From Stutzerimonas stutzeri RCH2 (GTDB lineage: Bacteria > Pseudomonadota > Gammaproteobacteria > Pseudomonadales > Pseudomonadaceae), in contig NC_019936.1 of the NCBI RefSeq assembly GCF_000327065.1, forward strand, positions 3,376,001-3,440,000: a stretch of 64,000 bases of DNA, read 5' to 3'. This document shows positions 27,038 to 36,230 of this stretch, in pieces; the first letter of the stretch is position 1, and every line of letters begins with the position of its first letter. The position numbers and the translations under genes are program-made. The notes under the pieces were generated by a model that saw only the letters and a list, made by a program, of their open reading frames with translations, did no database searches and had not been told where the DNA came from.

Positions 27038-27298
27038 TCAGCAGATCAGTTCGCCGGGGTAACTCTCCGGTTCATCGCCCGGCAACGGCTCGGCGCCATT
27101 GTACGCAGCGATCAGCTGACGCGCCCGCTCGGCATCCTCGTCCGGCACCATGAGCCCGAGCAAGCCCGCCGCCGGCAGCTCACCCATGGCACCGATCAGG
27201 TGACTCCCCGCAAGGAAAGCCTCGATTCCCTCGGCAATCAGCATGCCGCTGAGCATCTCGGCTTCAAGCAGGTCGCGCGGCTCATAGACACGCCGCAT
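27038..27298 (-). CDS. DUF2007 domain protein
   Basis: This 86-residue protein begins MRRVYEPRDLLEAEMLSGML, the classic DUF2007 start (a ferredoxin-like signal-transducer fold fused in other proteins to zinc ribbons), and ends in an acidic tail PLPGDEPESYPGE. The function is unknown. Its ATG overlaps the TGA of the CPXCG gene by one nt (TGATG), so translation is coupled. It is followed 12 nt later by the SRAP gene, which suggests a shared role. Confidence 0.85.
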   Translation of the reverse strand: MRRVYEPRDLLEAEMLSGMLIAEGIEAFLAGSHLIGAMGELPAAGLLGLMVPDEDAERARQLIAAYNGAEPLPGDEPESYPGELIC

Positions 27299-27480
27299 CA
27301 GTCGTCCTCCCGCAACGTTTCCAGTTGCCACTGCTCGCCGTCCGTGCGCAGATCGAACACCACTGGCCGGCAGCACACAGAGCAATCCTCGATGTACTGT
27401 TGGTCCCCTGCGCTGAGATCGAGCACAGCCTCAACCGGCTCGCCGCAGTACGGGCAATTGAAGACCTGTGTTTCGAGCAT
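27298..27480 (-). CDS. CPXCG-motif cysteine-rich small protein
   Basis: This 60-residue zinc-ribbon protein has CPYCGE near the N-terminus and CSVCCRPVVF in the middle, giving two CxxC knuckles suited to one Zn ion. This is the named CPXCG family found next to DUF2007 genes in gammaproteobacteria. A GGAGG lies four nt before ATG 27480; a TTG directly upstream is the alternative start. First gene of the CPXCG-DUF2007-SRAP operon. The function is unknown. Confidence 0.87.
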   Translation of the reverse strand: MLETQVFNCPYCGEPVEAVLDLSAGDQQYIEDCSVCCRPVVFDLRTDGEQWQLETLREDD

Positions 27481-27499
27481 CAAACCTCCACGTGACTTG

Positions 27500-27543
27500 T
27501 CGCTATAATCGCCGTCTTTAAAGGTCGTCGATTCGGACCTTTA
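27500..27543. promoter_or_regulatory. divergent promoter region with 8-bp inverted repeat
   Basis: The gap between the CPXCG gene (minus) and the acyltransferase gene (plus) holds TATAAT (27504-27509 on plus) and a perfect inverted repeat TAAAGGTC (27519-27526) / GACCTTTA (27536-27543) with a 9-nt spacer. Either an operator for a dimeric regulator or a hairpin. No clear -35 for the plus TATAAT. Confidence 0.35.
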
Positions 27544-27723
27544 TCGAAAAGACCGACTCGGCGTGCCCCATTACGGGCACCCTGGGCCGCATGCAGGCTT
27601 CACTGGCGATCAGCCGAACCAGCCGTTTACTCGATGAGTATGAGCCAGCCGGCTCCGGTCCGTTCCGTGAATCGCCGTGCCTTCCGCACTGCAGGCCCGT
27701 TCCTCGTTTCCTTTACAGAGAGC

Positions 27724-28890
27724 ATGATGGACGAATTCGAAGCCATCCGACCCTACGCCGACGCCGAAGTACCGACGGTCATGGCACGCCTGTTCGCCGA
27801 TCGCGAGTTTCTCGACATTCTGGCGCACTTCCGCTTCCCCCGTCTGGCCGACAGCCTGGGCTGGCTGATCAAGCCGGTCATCTCGCGCCGGTTGCGCAAA
27901 CAGTTCGCCAGTATCCACACCGTGGATGCCCTGCAGCATACGATCGAAGCCTATATCGACCGGACCATCGAGCGCGCCACCGACGGCGTGACCTTTTCCG
28001 GCCTGGAACGACTGCAGCAGGGTCGGGCCTATCTCTTTCTGGCCAATCACCGCGACATTGTCATGGACCCGGCATTCGTCAATTACGCCGTGTACCAGGC
28101 CGGCATCCGCACCCCACGCATCGCCATCGGCGACAACCTGTTGCAGCGGCCCTTCGTCAGCGACCTGATGCGCTTGAACAAGAGCTTCATCGTGCGACGG
28201 TCGATTACCGGCCGACGCGAGAAGCTGGCGGCCTACCAGGTGCTGTCGGCCTACATCAACCACTCGATTCGCAATGACGGCGAATCGGTGTGGATTGCGC
28301 AGGCCGAGGGTCGGGCCAAGGACGGCGATGACCGCACCGATTCGGCGATCCTCAAGATGCTGCACATGAGCCGCAAGGACGAAGCCTTCGCCGAGACGCT
28401 CGAGGCGCTGCGGCCAGTGCCGGTGGCAATCAGCTACGAATACGACCCCTGCGATCAGGCCAAGGCCCGCGAGCTGTATATCCGCGCCACCACGGGTAGC
28501 TACAGCAAGGCCCCCGGTGAGGATGACGCCAGCATCGCTCTGGGTATCACCGGCTACAAAGGGCGCGTGCACATTGCCTTTGGCACGCCGATGGACAGCG
28601 TTCCCGAGGACGCGAAGCAGATGGCGGTGGTGGTGGATCGGCAGATTCTTGGCAGCTACCAGTTGTTTCCGGTGCACTACCTTGCCTATCGCTTGTGGGA
28701 TGACCAGGACCCGGAAATCCAGGTGCCCAGCGCAGCCGAGCTGTTCAGTCGTGAAGAAGTGGAGCGTGCCGAAGCGGAGTGGAGCAAGCGTCTGGCTGCC
28801 TGCCCGAGCGTACAGCAGCCCTATCTGATTCAGCAGTACGCAACCCCGGTGCGTAACCAGTACCGTCTGAACGCAGGTCTCGAGCCCTGA
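27724..28890 (+). CDS. glycerol-3-phosphate/1-acyl-G3P acyltransferase-family protein
   Basis: This 388-residue protein of the PlsB/PlsC superfamily carries NHRDIVMD (HX4D) at about 117-124, FIVRRSITGRREKL and the acceptor-binding IAQAEGRAKDGDD. It is shorter than PlsB (about 800) and longer than PlsC, matching the cytoplasmic-facing acyltransferases of unassigned substrate that are conserved in Pseudomonas. The open frame extends to 27634, but I favour ATG 27724 because the conserved region (MMDEFEAIRPY) starts there, with AGAGAG before it. A hairpin follows the stop. Confidence 0.85.
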   Translation: MMDEFEAIRPYADAEVPTVMARLFADREFLDILAHFRFPRLADSLGWLIKPVISRRLRKQFASIHTVDALQHTIEAYIDRTIERATDGVTFSGLERLQQGRAYLFLANHRDIVMDPAFVNYAVYQAGIRTPRIAIGDNLLQRPFVSDLMRLNKSFIVRRSITGRREKLAAYQVLSAYINHSIRNDGESVWIAQAEGRAKDGDDRTDSAILKMLHMSRKDEAFAETLEALRPVPVAISYEYDPCDQAKARELYIRATTGSYSKAPGEDDASIALGITGYKGRVHIAFGTPMDSVPEDAKQMAVVVDRQILGSYQLFPVHYLAYRLWDDQDPEIQVPSAAELFSREEVERAEAEWSKRLAACPSVQQPYLIQQYATPVRNQYRLNAGLEP

Positions 28891-28899
28891 AATGCAGAA

Positions 28900-28926
28900 G
28901 GCCCGCAGTGCATCGTGCAGCGGGCC
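28900..28926. terminator. hairpin terminator between convergent genes
   Basis: GGCCCGC (28900-28906) and GCGGGCC (28920-28926) with an inner TGCA/TGCA pairing lie between the acyltransferase stop and the convergent small membrane gene. It could terminate both, but no T-run is visible. Confidence 0.5.
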
Positions 28927-28951
28927 CTGCCTTCGAACCAGCGGCGCTGGC

Positions 28952-29188
28952 TCAGAGCAACCTTGAAGCCGCCGACAGGCCCAGACCGAGCAGAAGGCCC
29001 GCCCAGCCGAATCGATAGAACACCTGATTGACTCGCTGTGTCGCGGCAGTGCCTGCGGTGCTACGCGATGTAGCCGGAACCTGGGCGATGACAGCCCGAC
29101 GCGAAGCGCATACCTGACGCCATTGGGTAGCCACCAGCAGCCAGCTACCGCAAAGCGCACAAATCAGCGCCAATCCGTTGAGAACCAA
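28952..29188 (-). CDS. small two-helix membrane protein, unknown
   Basis: A 78-residue frame with two hydrophobic segments: NGLALICALCGSWLLVAT (about 4-21) and FGWAGLLLGLGLSAASRLL at the C-terminus, separated by a polar linker ending in RVNQVFYRFG. The start would be TTG at 29188, and no good ribosome site is seen, which lowers confidence. The composition is clearly protein-like for an inner-membrane hairpin, and the gap would otherwise be empty. Not recognised as a named family. Confidence 0.5.
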   Translation of the reverse strand: MVLNGLALICALCGSWLLVATQWRQVCASRRAVIAQVPATSRSTAGTAATQRVNQVFYRFGWAGLLLGLGLSAASRLL

Positions 29189-29607
29189 TGCAGGGTCAGG
29201 ACGATCCCCAACTGCGCATGTAACACCATTCCACCTTCCACTTCTCGAGCCGCTGGGCAGCCGCGCAGTTTACCCGTAAGCACGCAGCGCGTGAGATCTG
29301 CCCGATCAAACGCCGCTGACCCTGCACCATCATCAGCTCAACTTATGACGTAGTGTTCACCACTCGGCCTTGACTAATGACCGGGCTCACCCGCACCCTC
29401 GACATACCTCGAAACGGCGTACTAGAGCGTGTGCGGGGACGGCAGCGAACTACGTGTGGCCTCGCTCGCGCCAAGCCTGCTTGGCCGGCGGACAGATGTC
29501 TTCATGACCAACATCGCTGCTGGCACAGATCGCTATGCCGTATCACTTGGCGCCGGTTGCCATCGGCGCCACGGGGAATCAGCTATTCAGAACGACAGGA
29601 CGAGATA
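29189..29607. other. non-coding gap upstream of the DUF1329 gene
   Basis: No convincing gene. A 7-bp inverted repeat TGGCGCC (29548-29554) / GGCGCCA (29565-29571) lies 36 nt before the DUF1329 start and may be a 5' UTR hairpin. TTGACT at 29371 is a possible -35 without a clear -10. Confidence 0.4.
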
Positions 29608-30969
29608 ATGAAAATAACAATGTTCACCACCGGAGCGCTCACGCTTTCACTGCTTGCCAGCAATGTCATGGCGGCGGTTTCAGAATCGGAAGCAGCGCGC
29701 CTGGGCAATGAGCTGACGCCCATCGGTGCGGAGAAAGCCGGCAACGCAGCAGGCACCATTCCGGCATGGACCGGCGGGCTGGCGCAGGACGCCGCAGCGG
29801 TATCGGCCGACGGTTTCGTTGGCGATCCCTATCCGAACGACAAGCCAAAGTTCACCATCACGGCGAAGAACTTCGAGCAGTACAAGGACAACCTGACGCC
29901 TGGCCAGATCGCCATGTTCAAGCGTTACCCGGAGAGCTATCGCCTGCCGGTCTACGAGACCCGGCGCAGCGCAGCCATGCCGCAGCACGTGTATGACGCG
30001 GCAGCACGCAACGCCACGCAGACCAACATGGTCCGCGGTGGCAACGGCCTGGAAAACTTCGACAAGGCCATCGCGTTCCCGATCCCGAAAGACGGCATGG
30101 AAGTCATCTGGAACCACATCACCCGCTACCGCGGCGGCTCCGCGCGCCGCGTGATCGCCCAGGCTACGCCTCAGGTGAACGGTAATTTCAGCCTGGTCAA
30201 GTTCGTCGACGAAGTGGTCTACACCGACACCCTGACGGACTACAAAGCCGAGAAGCATGGCAACGTGCTGTTCTACTTCAAGCAGCAGGTCACCGAGCCG
30301 TCGCGCCTGGCCGGCAACGTGCTGCTGGTACACGAGACGCTGGATCAGGTGAAGGAGCCGCGCATGGCGTGGATCTACAACGCCGGCCAGCGCCGTGTGC
30401 GCCGCGCTCCGCAGGTCGCCTATGACGGCCCGGGCACAGCAGCCGACGGCCTGCGCACCTCCGACAACCTGGACATGTTCAACGGTGCGCCGGACCGCTA
30501 CGACTGGAAACTAATCGGCAAGAAAGAGCTGTACATCCCCTACAACGCCTATCGCCTGGATTCGCCGCAGCTCAAGTACAGCGACATCATCAAGGCCGGT
30601 CACATCAATCAGGATCTGACCCGCTACGAACTGCACCGCGTATGGGAAGTGGAGGCGACCCTGAAAACAGGCGAGCGCCATATCTATGCCAAGCGCCACT
30701 TCTTCATCGACGAGGACACCTGGCAGGCCGCAATCGTCGATCATTACGACGGTCGCAATCAGCTGTGGCGCGTAGCCGAAGCCCACGGTCTGCATTTCTA
30801 TAACGTGCAGGTTCCGCTGTATTCGATGGAAACCCTCTACGACCTCATCTCCGGCCGCTATCTGGTCATGGGGATGAAGAACGAAGAGAAGAACCCCTAC
30901 ACCTACAACTACAAGGCCAACTCCAACCAGTACACCCCGGCCGCCCTGCGCAACTCCGGCGTCCGCTGA
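29608..30969 (+). CDS. DUF1329 domain-containing secreted protein
   Basis: This 453-residue protein has a signal peptide (MKITMFTTGALTLSLLASNVMA, cleavage near residue 22) and one long DUF1329 domain with LolA/LppX-like beta fold. Typical family blocks are GTIPAWTGG, SYRLPVYETRRSAAMP and RYELHRVWEVEATL. Members lie at the outer membrane or periplasm and often accompany RND (MmpL-like) exporters and hydrophobic-substrate metabolism; no RND partner is here. ATG 29608 follows AGGACGAG. A strong terminator follows. Confidence 0.9.
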   Translation: MKITMFTTGALTLSLLASNVMAAVSESEAARLGNELTPIGAEKAGNAAGTIPAWTGGLAQDAAAVSADGFVGDPYPNDKPKFTITAKNFEQYKDNLTPGQIAMFKRYPESYRLPVYETRRSAAMPQHVYDAAARNATQTNMVRGGNGLENFDKAIAFPIPKDGMEVIWNHITRYRGGSARRVIAQATPQVNGNFSLVKFVDEVVYTDTLTDYKAEKHGNVLFYFKQQVTEPSRLAGNVLLVHETLDQVKEPRMAWIYNAGQRRVRRAPQVAYDGPGTAADGLRTSDNLDMFNGAPDRYDWKLIGKKELYIPYNAYRLDSPQLKYSDIIKAGHINQDLTRYELHRVWEVEATLKTGERHIYAKRHFFIDEDTWQAAIVDHYDGRNQLWRVAEAHGLHFYNVQVPLYSMETLYDLISGRYLVMGMKNEEKNPYTYNYKANSNQYTPAALRNSGVR

Positions 30970-30987
30970 CAATCGACTGGCTGCACC

Positions 30988-31018
30988 GACGCCCCGCTAA
31001 TCGCGGGGCGTCTTCATT
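30988..31018 (+). terminator. terminator of the DUF1329 gene
   Basis: GACGCCCCGC (30988-30997) and GCGGGGCGTC (31003-31012) form a perfect 10-bp stem with a 5-nt loop, followed by TTCATTT. Confidence 0.85.
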
Positions 31019-31037
31019 TCTGCGCCATGAAAAATGA

Positions 31038-31071
31038 AAAACCCTGCCAGGCTGAGCCATGGCAGGGTTTT
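31038..31071 (-). terminator. terminator of the yajG-like gene
   Basis: AAAACCCTGCCA (31038-31049) and TGGCAGGGTTTT (31060-31071) form a 12-bp perfect stem; the terminal A/T stretches serve as T-runs in both directions, so it may act bidirectionally with the preceding hairpin. Confidence 0.85.
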
Positions 31072-31099
31072 CGGAACGGCAGTCTCGGTGCGGCTTGCG

Positions 31100-31684
31100 T
31101 TACTGCGCCAGCAAGCGACCGATGTTGTCGTCGCGGAATACGCGGGTCAGTGCATCACTCAGCACATCGGTGACCAGCTTGGTGTTGGTCTGCTCGTTCG
31201 GCGCCATACCGAACCGCTGGTTCAGCGAAGCACCATAGCGGCCGTTGTAGCGCTTGCCAGCGTTCTGGACTTCGATTTTCAACGTTGCGCCGATATTGGC
31301 TTCAGTCACGTAGAGCCCTTCTTTCGGCGACTGATACTTCAGCTCTGCCAGGGTCAAGGTCAGTTGCGGGGCGTTGTACGCATTGGGCGACGGCGTGAAG
31401 CCAAGCAGGCGTACGGCGGCTTCAGCCTGAGCCTGCAGCTTGGGTATGACCTTGGCACTCGGCACGATCACCGCGCTGGTTTCCGGGTAAAGCCCGCCAC
31501 GCGTGCCCAGAGTCGGCGAGGGGCGCGCGTCGACCACGCGCACGACCACGGGCTGGCCCTGGCCGACAGGATTGATGGTGCCATTGAGTTTGGGGTTCGG
31601 ATCGAGCTGCTGCGGGCTATGGGCACAGCCTACGAGGCTCATTCCAAGAACGGTGACAAGACCGAACAACAGGCGTTGCAGCAT
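31100..31684 (-). CDS. yajG: YajG family lipoprotein
   Basis: This 194-residue predicted lipoprotein has signal peptide and lipobox SLVGC (Cys20), followed by the YajG-family beta-rich domain (VVVRVVDARPSPTLGTRGG and LTLTLAELKYQS). E. coli YajG is an outer-membrane-associated lipoprotein of unknown function encoded near ampG; here ampG is not adjacent. A single gene with its own terminator. Confidence 0.88.
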   Translation of the reverse strand: MLQRLLFGLVTVLGMSLVGCAHSPQQLDPNPKLNGTINPVGQGQPVVVRVVDARPSPTLGTRGGLYPETSAVIVPSAKVIPKLQAQAEAAVRLLGFTPSPNAYNAPQLTLTLAELKYQSPKEGLYVTEANIGATLKIEVQNAGKRYNGRYGASLNQRFGMAPNEQTNTKLVTDVLSDALTRVFRDDNIGRLLAQ

Positions 31685-31853
31685 GCTGCTTTCTCCAGGT
31701 TAGGGACGACGAATGCCGCGCAGTATACCCAGCGGCACGAAGCGCCGACAGTGATGAGCTTCTGACCGACGGCGATGCCGCCCCGTTCAGTTCATCGGGC
31801 TGTCACAGGCATCTGCGATAAAGGATCCAGCCCGTCACCACGAGTGAACACCC

Positions 31854-32045
31854 ATGCGCCAGATCCTTTCACTGCTGCGCCGCCGCAAGCCCCGTCACTT
31901 CGCCCTGCTCGACGAGTACGGCCGCTGCCGCATGCTGCTCAGCAGCACCCACAGGCCCGCCGGTGCAGAATGGATCGAAGTCGAGGAGGCTCGCCTGAGC
32001 TGGATTGGCCACGAGCTCCCCGCAAACTCCCGGCACGCCGCCTGA
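31854..32045 (+). CDS. small conserved basic protein, unknown
   Basis: A 63-residue frame MRQILSLLRRRKPRHFALLDEYGRCRML with a basic N-terminus and a WIEVEEARLSWIGHELP C-terminus. It reads like a genuine small globular protein, lies in a gap between two convergent-terminated genes and is followed by a strong terminator. GAGTGA lies upstream of ATG 31854. A TGCGATAAA about 40 nt upstream could be a -10. I do not recognise the family. Confidence 0.6.
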   Translation: MRQILSLLRRRKPRHFALLDEYGRCRMLLSSTHRPAGAEWIEVEEARLSWIGHELPANSRHAA

Positions 32046-32074
32046 GCGCAGCCTGGCGGTAACCATCCGCGCAC

Positions 32075-32107
32075 AAAAAAGCCCCGCTCATTCGAGCGGG
32101 GCTTTCT
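32075..32107. terminator. bidirectional terminator (small protein / mqo)
   Basis: AAAGCCCCGCTC (32078-32089) and GAGCGGGGCTTT (32094-32105) with an ATTC loop; an A-run precedes and a T-stretch follows, so it can end both the small plus-strand gene and mqo on minus. Confidence 0.88.
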
Positions 32108-32134
32108 CGTTCAGCGCGGAACTGGCCGTGTGGC

Positions 32135-33625
32135 TCAGTACTCCAGGCCCAGGCGCTTGTCGGCCATCTGGCTGATCTCACGATAGGCTGCGGCGTCGTT
32201 CTGCAGCGTGGTTTCGCGCGCTGGGAATATCTCCTGCAGCTTGCTCGACCACGCCTGGGAACGGTACTGCTCGGGGAAGCAGCGCTCGAGCAGGTCAAGC
32301 ATGATCGAGACGGTGACCGACGCACCCGGCGAGGCACCGAGCAGCGCGGCGATGGTGCCGTCATTTGCTGCGACCAGCTCGGTACCGAACTGCAGGATGC
32401 CGCCTTTCTTCGGATCCTTCTTGATGATCTGCACGCGCTGGCCTGCGATCTCCAGGCGCCAGTCCTCGGCCTTGGCCTCAGGGTAGAAGCCACGCAGCGT
32501 CTCCAGGCGATCCCCCATGGACTGCATCACTTCCTTGATCAGATAGCGAGTCAGGTCCATGTTGTCGCGCGCGACCGCCATCATCGGGCCGATGTTGCTC
32601 GGGCGGATCGACAGCGGCAGGTCCATGAACGAACCGCGCTTGAGGAACTTGGTGGTGAAGCCTGCATAAGGTCCGAACAGCAGGGACTTCTTGCCGTCGA
32701 CAACGCGAGTATCCAGGTGCGGCACCGACATCGGCGGCGCGCCGACCGCAGCCAGGCTGTAGACCTTGGCCTGATGCTGTTTGACGATCTCCGGGTTGTC
32801 GCAGCGCAGCCACTGGCCGCTGACCGGGAAGCCGCCGAAGCCCTTGCCCTCTTCGATACCGGACATCTGCAGCAGCGGCAATGCCGCGCCACCAGCGCCA
32901 AGGAAAACGAAGCCGGCCTGCACCTGGCGCGAATCGCCGGTGCGAGTGTTCTTGATATCGACCTTCCAGCCACTGGCCGTCCGATCGAGACCGGTGACCT
33001 TCTGGTTGTAGGAGACCTTGACGCCACCGCTACGCGCCAGATAGCCGAGCAGCTGGCTGGTCACCGCACCGAAGTTGACGTCGGTGCCGTTCATGGCGCG
33101 GGTCGCGGCGATCGGCTCGTCGGCGGCGCGGCCCGGCATCATCAGCGGCATCCACTCGCCCAGCGTCGCACGATCCTCGCTGTACTCCATGTCAGCGAAG
33201 GCGTGGTGGGTCTTCAGCGCATCGAAGCGGCGCTTGAGGTAGTCGATGTTCTTGCTGCCACGCACGAAGCTCAGATGCGGCACAGCATTGATGAAATCGC
33301 GGGGAGAGCCGAAGCCTTCGCGGTCGGCGAGATAGGCCCAGAACTGCTTGGAAACCTCGAACTGGGTGTTGATCAGCACGGCCTTCTTGATGTCGATCGC
33401 GCCGTCTTTGCTGTCGGGGGTGTAGTTCAGCTCGCAAAGACCCGCGTGACCAGTACCGGCATTGTTCCACGGGTTGGAGCTTTCGATGGCTCCGGATTCC
33501 TGCAGCTCGACGATTTCCAGCTTGATATTGGGATCGAGTTCCTTGAGCAGTACCGCCAGGGTCGCACTCATGATGCCGGCTCCCACCAGCACCATATCCA
33601 CTGCTTCGCTATCGTGTTGCGTCAT
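32135..33625 (-). CDS. mqo: malate:quinone oxidoreductase
   Basis: This 496-residue FAD-dependent peripheral membrane enzyme oxidises malate to oxaloacetate and passes electrons to quinone. The FAD-binding [19 protein letters not shown] is at the N-terminus, followed by [32 protein letters not shown] and the C-terminal [17 protein letters not shown]. Pseudomonads rely on Mqo in the TCA cycle. ATG 33625 (MTQHDSE) has GGAG nine nt upstream and is preferred to the longer frame. Neighbour of a PA4642-family gene as in P. aeruginosa. Confidence 0.96.
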   Translation of the reverse strand: MTQHDSEAVDMVLVGAGIMSATLAVLLKELDPNIKLEIVELQESGAIESSNPWNNAGTGHAGLCELNYTPDSKDGAIDIKKAVLINTQFEVSKQFWAYLADREGFGSPRDFINAVPHLSFVRGSKNIDYLKRRFDALKTHHAFADMEYSEDRATLGEWMPLMMPGRAADEPIAATRAMNGTDVNFGAVTSQLLGYLARSGGVKVSYNQKVTGLDRTASGWKVDIKNTRTGDSRQVQAGFVFLGAGGAALPLLQMSGIEEGKGFGGFPVSGQWLRCDNPEIVKQHQAKVYSLAAVGAPPMSVPHLDTRVVDGKKSLLFGPYAGFTTKFLKRGSFMDLPLSIRPSNIGPMMAVARDNMDLTRYLIKEVMQSMGDRLETLRGFYPEAKAEDWRLEIAGQRVQIIKKDPKKGGILQFGTELVAANDGTIAALLGASPGASVTVSIMLDLLERCFPEQYRSQAWSSKLQEIFPARETTLQNDAAAYREISQMADKRLGLEY

Positions 33626-33978
33626 CAACGCGTTCTCCAGAATCACAGCATTAAACTGTCGAGACCGCAGTACGCGGCCCCGTAAAACCCACCAGCCAGA
33701 CGATCAGGAACGGAGCATGTGCCTGGACCGCTGCTCGGGAACATGTGCCCGAGAACAGGCCACCAGAGGCAGCCTGCCAGCTGTCGGAAGGGCGGCTTTT
33801 GGCCTCCTTCCTCTCGCTACGATCCATCCGGAGCGGGCCTGGCCCAAAGCTCGACGGTGGACGCTGCGAGGAAAACGATTGCGAATCATGTTGCCGGCCC
33901 TGACCTCCGTGGCGCCGACTCGTAGCACCGAGCCGCAACGATACCCGCTGCGTTCGATACGAAACGGCGCCGCTCGGT
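33626..33978. other. intergenic region between mqo and the PA4642-family gene
   Basis: No credible gene: frames here are arginine-rich and lack ribosome sites. It contains a small hairpin CTCGGG (33734-33739) / CCCGAG (33748-33753), another GGAAGG (33786-33791) / CCTTCC (33806-33811), and GATT-GCG-AATC (33877-33887) that could be a protein-binding half-palindrome. The mqo promoter should lie here. Confidence 0.5.
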
Positions 33979-34266
33979 TCAGCCGCGCATGGCCTCGATC
34001 AGTTCGATATAGGGTCTGGCATGACGCTGGTCGGCAACCAGATCAATAAAGTCCTGCCCCATGCTGTTCCTGGCTTCGAGGTCGTAGCCAGCAGCCACGA
34101 AAAAACCGAGAAACCGCTCGAAATCATCGATGCGAAGGCCTCGATAGGCCTTGATCAGCTTGTGCAGCGAAGGGGGAGTATCGTCAGCCGGTTCAGGCTG
34201 CAGAAACAGCTTGATCGACTCGTCTGCGATCTCGTCGCCAATCACCTGCTTCTTGTCTTTACGCAT
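33979..34266 (-). CDS. PA4642-family protein, unknown function
   Basis: This 95-residue soluble protein, MRKDKKQVIGDEIADESIKLFL onward, is rich in helices, with the conserved LIKAYRGLRIDDFERFLGFFVAAGYDLEARNSMGQDFIDLV. This last part resembles an ankyrin-like turn (AAGYDLEARNSMGQ). It matches the hypothetical gene found next to mqoB in P. aeruginosa. ATG 34266 has GGAGG upstream at a short spacing. The function is unknown. Confidence 0.82.
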   Translation of the reverse strand: MRKDKKQVIGDEIADESIKLFLQPEPADDTPPSLHKLIKAYRGLRIDDFERFLGFFVAAGYDLEARNSMGQDFIDLVADQRHARPYIELIEAMRG

Positions 34267-34456
34267 GCCGCCTCCGGTCCACGGGGTCTCACGGGGGCGG
34301 CAGTTTACTCCTCGCAGGCGGCTCACTCAACGCGCCAGGGCGGCTTGCGACCAAGGTCGTACATCGCTATTCGGCCATACCGGGCGATTGTTCGGCACAA
34401 ATAACAAAAGTGCTCGCGCCTGTAATGGCGCCTTCGTGTACAAGGAGCGTCCCGGC

Positions 34457-36187
34457 ATGCAGCTTCCCCCTTTGTTTTCCGCATGGCGTCAGGCCTTGCG
34501 TCTGGGGTACGGAACCCGTGCATTGCGCGGTGACATCAGTGCCGGGCTGACGGTCGGCATCATCGCCATCCCGCTGGCGATGGCGCTGGCCATTGCCGTC
34601 GGCGTGGCGCCGCAACACGGCCTCTACACCGTACTGGTGGCTGCACCGCTGATCGCGCTGACCGGAGGTTCGCGCTTCAACGTTTCCGGACCGACTGCGG
34701 CCTTCGTGGTGATCTTGCTGCCAATTACCCAGCAGTTCGGCCTTGGCGGCCTGCTGCTGTGCACCATGCTCGCCGGCCTGATCCTGATCACACTCGGGTT
34801 GCTACGCGCCGGCCGCCTGATCGCCTTCATTCCCTACCCTGTCACCCTCGGCTTCACTGCGGGCATCGGCATCGTCATCGCCACCCTGCAGATCAAGGAC
34901 CTGTTCGGCCTGACCCTGACCGAGCAACCGCAGCACTACGTCGAGCAGGTCAGCCTCTTGCTGCGCTCGTTGCCGGGCGCGCAGCTTGGTGACGCCGTGG
35001 TGGCTGCGATCTGCCTGGCGGTGTTGATCATCTGGCCGCGCTGGGTACCGAAAGTACCTGGCCACCTCGTGGCGCTGACCGTCGGCGCCCTGGCAGGCTT
35101 GCTGCTGGAATCGGTGGGACTGTCCGTCGCCACCCTGGGTGAACGCTTCAGCTACACGCTGGACGGCGTGACGCACCCGGGTATTCCACCGTTTCTGCCG
35201 GACTTCGCCTGGCCTTGGCTGTTGCCCGGTCCGGACGGCCAGCCGCTACAGCTGAGCTACGAGCTGTTCCGCCAGCTGCTCGCTCCGGCGTTTGCCATCG
35301 CCATGCTCGGCGCCATCGAATCGCTGCTCTGCGCCGTGGTCGCCGACGGCATGACCGGCAGCAACCATGAACCCAATGGCGAGCTGATCGGCCAGGGCCT
35401 GGGCAACCTGGTCGCGCCACTGTTCGGCGGCATCACCGCGACCGCGGCCATCGCCCGCAGCGCCACCAACGTCCGCGCCGGTGCCTTTTCGCCGCTGGCC
35501 TCGATGATCCATGCCGGCGTGGTGCTGGTCGCGATTCTCTGGCTGGCACCGCTGTTCAGCTATCTGCCGATGGCAGCCCTTGCAGCCTTGCTGGTGATGG
35601 TGGCGTGGAACATGAGCGAAGCGCCGCATGTCGTGCACGTCCTGCGCATTGCGCCGCGCAGCGACGTACTGGTGCTGCTGACCTGCCTGATTCTCACCGT
35701 GCTGTTCGACATGGTGCTGGCGGTGGGCGTCGGGCTGCTACTGGCGGCGGGGCTGTTCATCAAACGCATGAGCGAGCTGACCGACACCACAGCGCTATCG
35801 CGCGATCAACGACGGCTGCTGCAGGACATGCCCGAGCATGTCGCAACCTACGCGATCCGCGGACCACTGTTCTTCGGTGCGGCGGAAAAGGCACTGGGTG
35901 CACTGCGGCGCTTCAATCCAGAGGTCAAGGTGGTGATCGTCGACATCAGCGCGGTGCCGATGCTGGACATGACGGCACTGGCGGCGCTGGAGAACGTCCT
36001 GGTGGATTACCGGCGACTGGGCGTGACGCTGATCCTGAGCGGCAGTAATGCCCGCGTGCGCTTGAAGCTGCGCCGCGCGGGCATCCATCGACTGCAAGGG
36101 CATCTGCTCTATGTGCGCGACCTGAGCCAGGCCCGCGAAAAGGCGCTGCGCCTGCTACGCCCGGAGCCTGGGGCGGCTACCGGCTGA
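34457..36187 (+). CDS. SulP family anion permease with STAS domain
   Basis: This 576-residue SulP/SLC26 transporter has about 12-14 hydrophobic segments through about residue 430 (LRGDISAGLTVGIIAIPLAMALAIA near the N-terminus, GGSRFNVSGPTAAFVVIL as the conserved substrate-site region). A C-terminal cytosolic STAS domain follows (about 440-555, VVIVDISAVPMLDMTAL). Family substrates are sulfate, bicarbonate or dicarboxylates; the substrate here is not fixed. AAGGAG lies about 10 nt before ATG 34457. Monocistronic. Confidence 0.93.
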   Translation: MQLPPLFSAWRQALRLGYGTRALRGDISAGLTVGIIAIPLAMALAIAVGVAPQHGLYTVLVAAPLIALTGGSRFNVSGPTAAFVVILLPITQQFGLGGLLLCTMLAGLILITLGLLRAGRLIAFIPYPVTLGFTAGIGIVIATLQIKDLFGLTLTEQPQHYVEQVSLLLRSLPGAQLGDAVVAAICLAVLIIWPRWVPKVPGHLVALTVGALAGLLLESVGLSVATLGERFSYTLDGVTHPGIPPFLPDFAWPWLLPGPDGQPLQLSYELFRQLLAPAFAIAMLGAIESLLCAVVADGMTGSNHEPNGELIGQGLGNLVAPLFGGITATAAIARSATNVRAGAFSPLASMIHAGVVLVAILWLAPLFSYLPMAALAALLVMVAWNMSEAPHVVHVLRIAPRSDVLVLLTCLILTVLFDMVLAVGVGLLLAAGLFIKRMSELTDTTALSRDQRRLLQDMPEHVATYAIRGPLFFGAAEKALGALRRFNPEVKVVIVDISAVPMLDMTALAALENVLVDYRRLGVTLILSGSNARVRLKLRRAGIHRLQGHLLYVRDLSQAREKALRLLRPEPGAATG

Positions 36188-36230
36188 GCGACGCAGGATC
36201 AAGCGGCAGCGCAAATCGAGCCAGAGACGG

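Noticed and set aside
33871..33895. Fur box near mqo
   Set aside because: GATTGCGAATC is palindromic but matches the 19-bp Fur consensus poorly.
33651..33938. Small gene between mqo and the PA4642-family gene
   Set aside because: Overlapping minus-strand frames are arginine/serine-rich, disagree with each other and lack ribosome sites.
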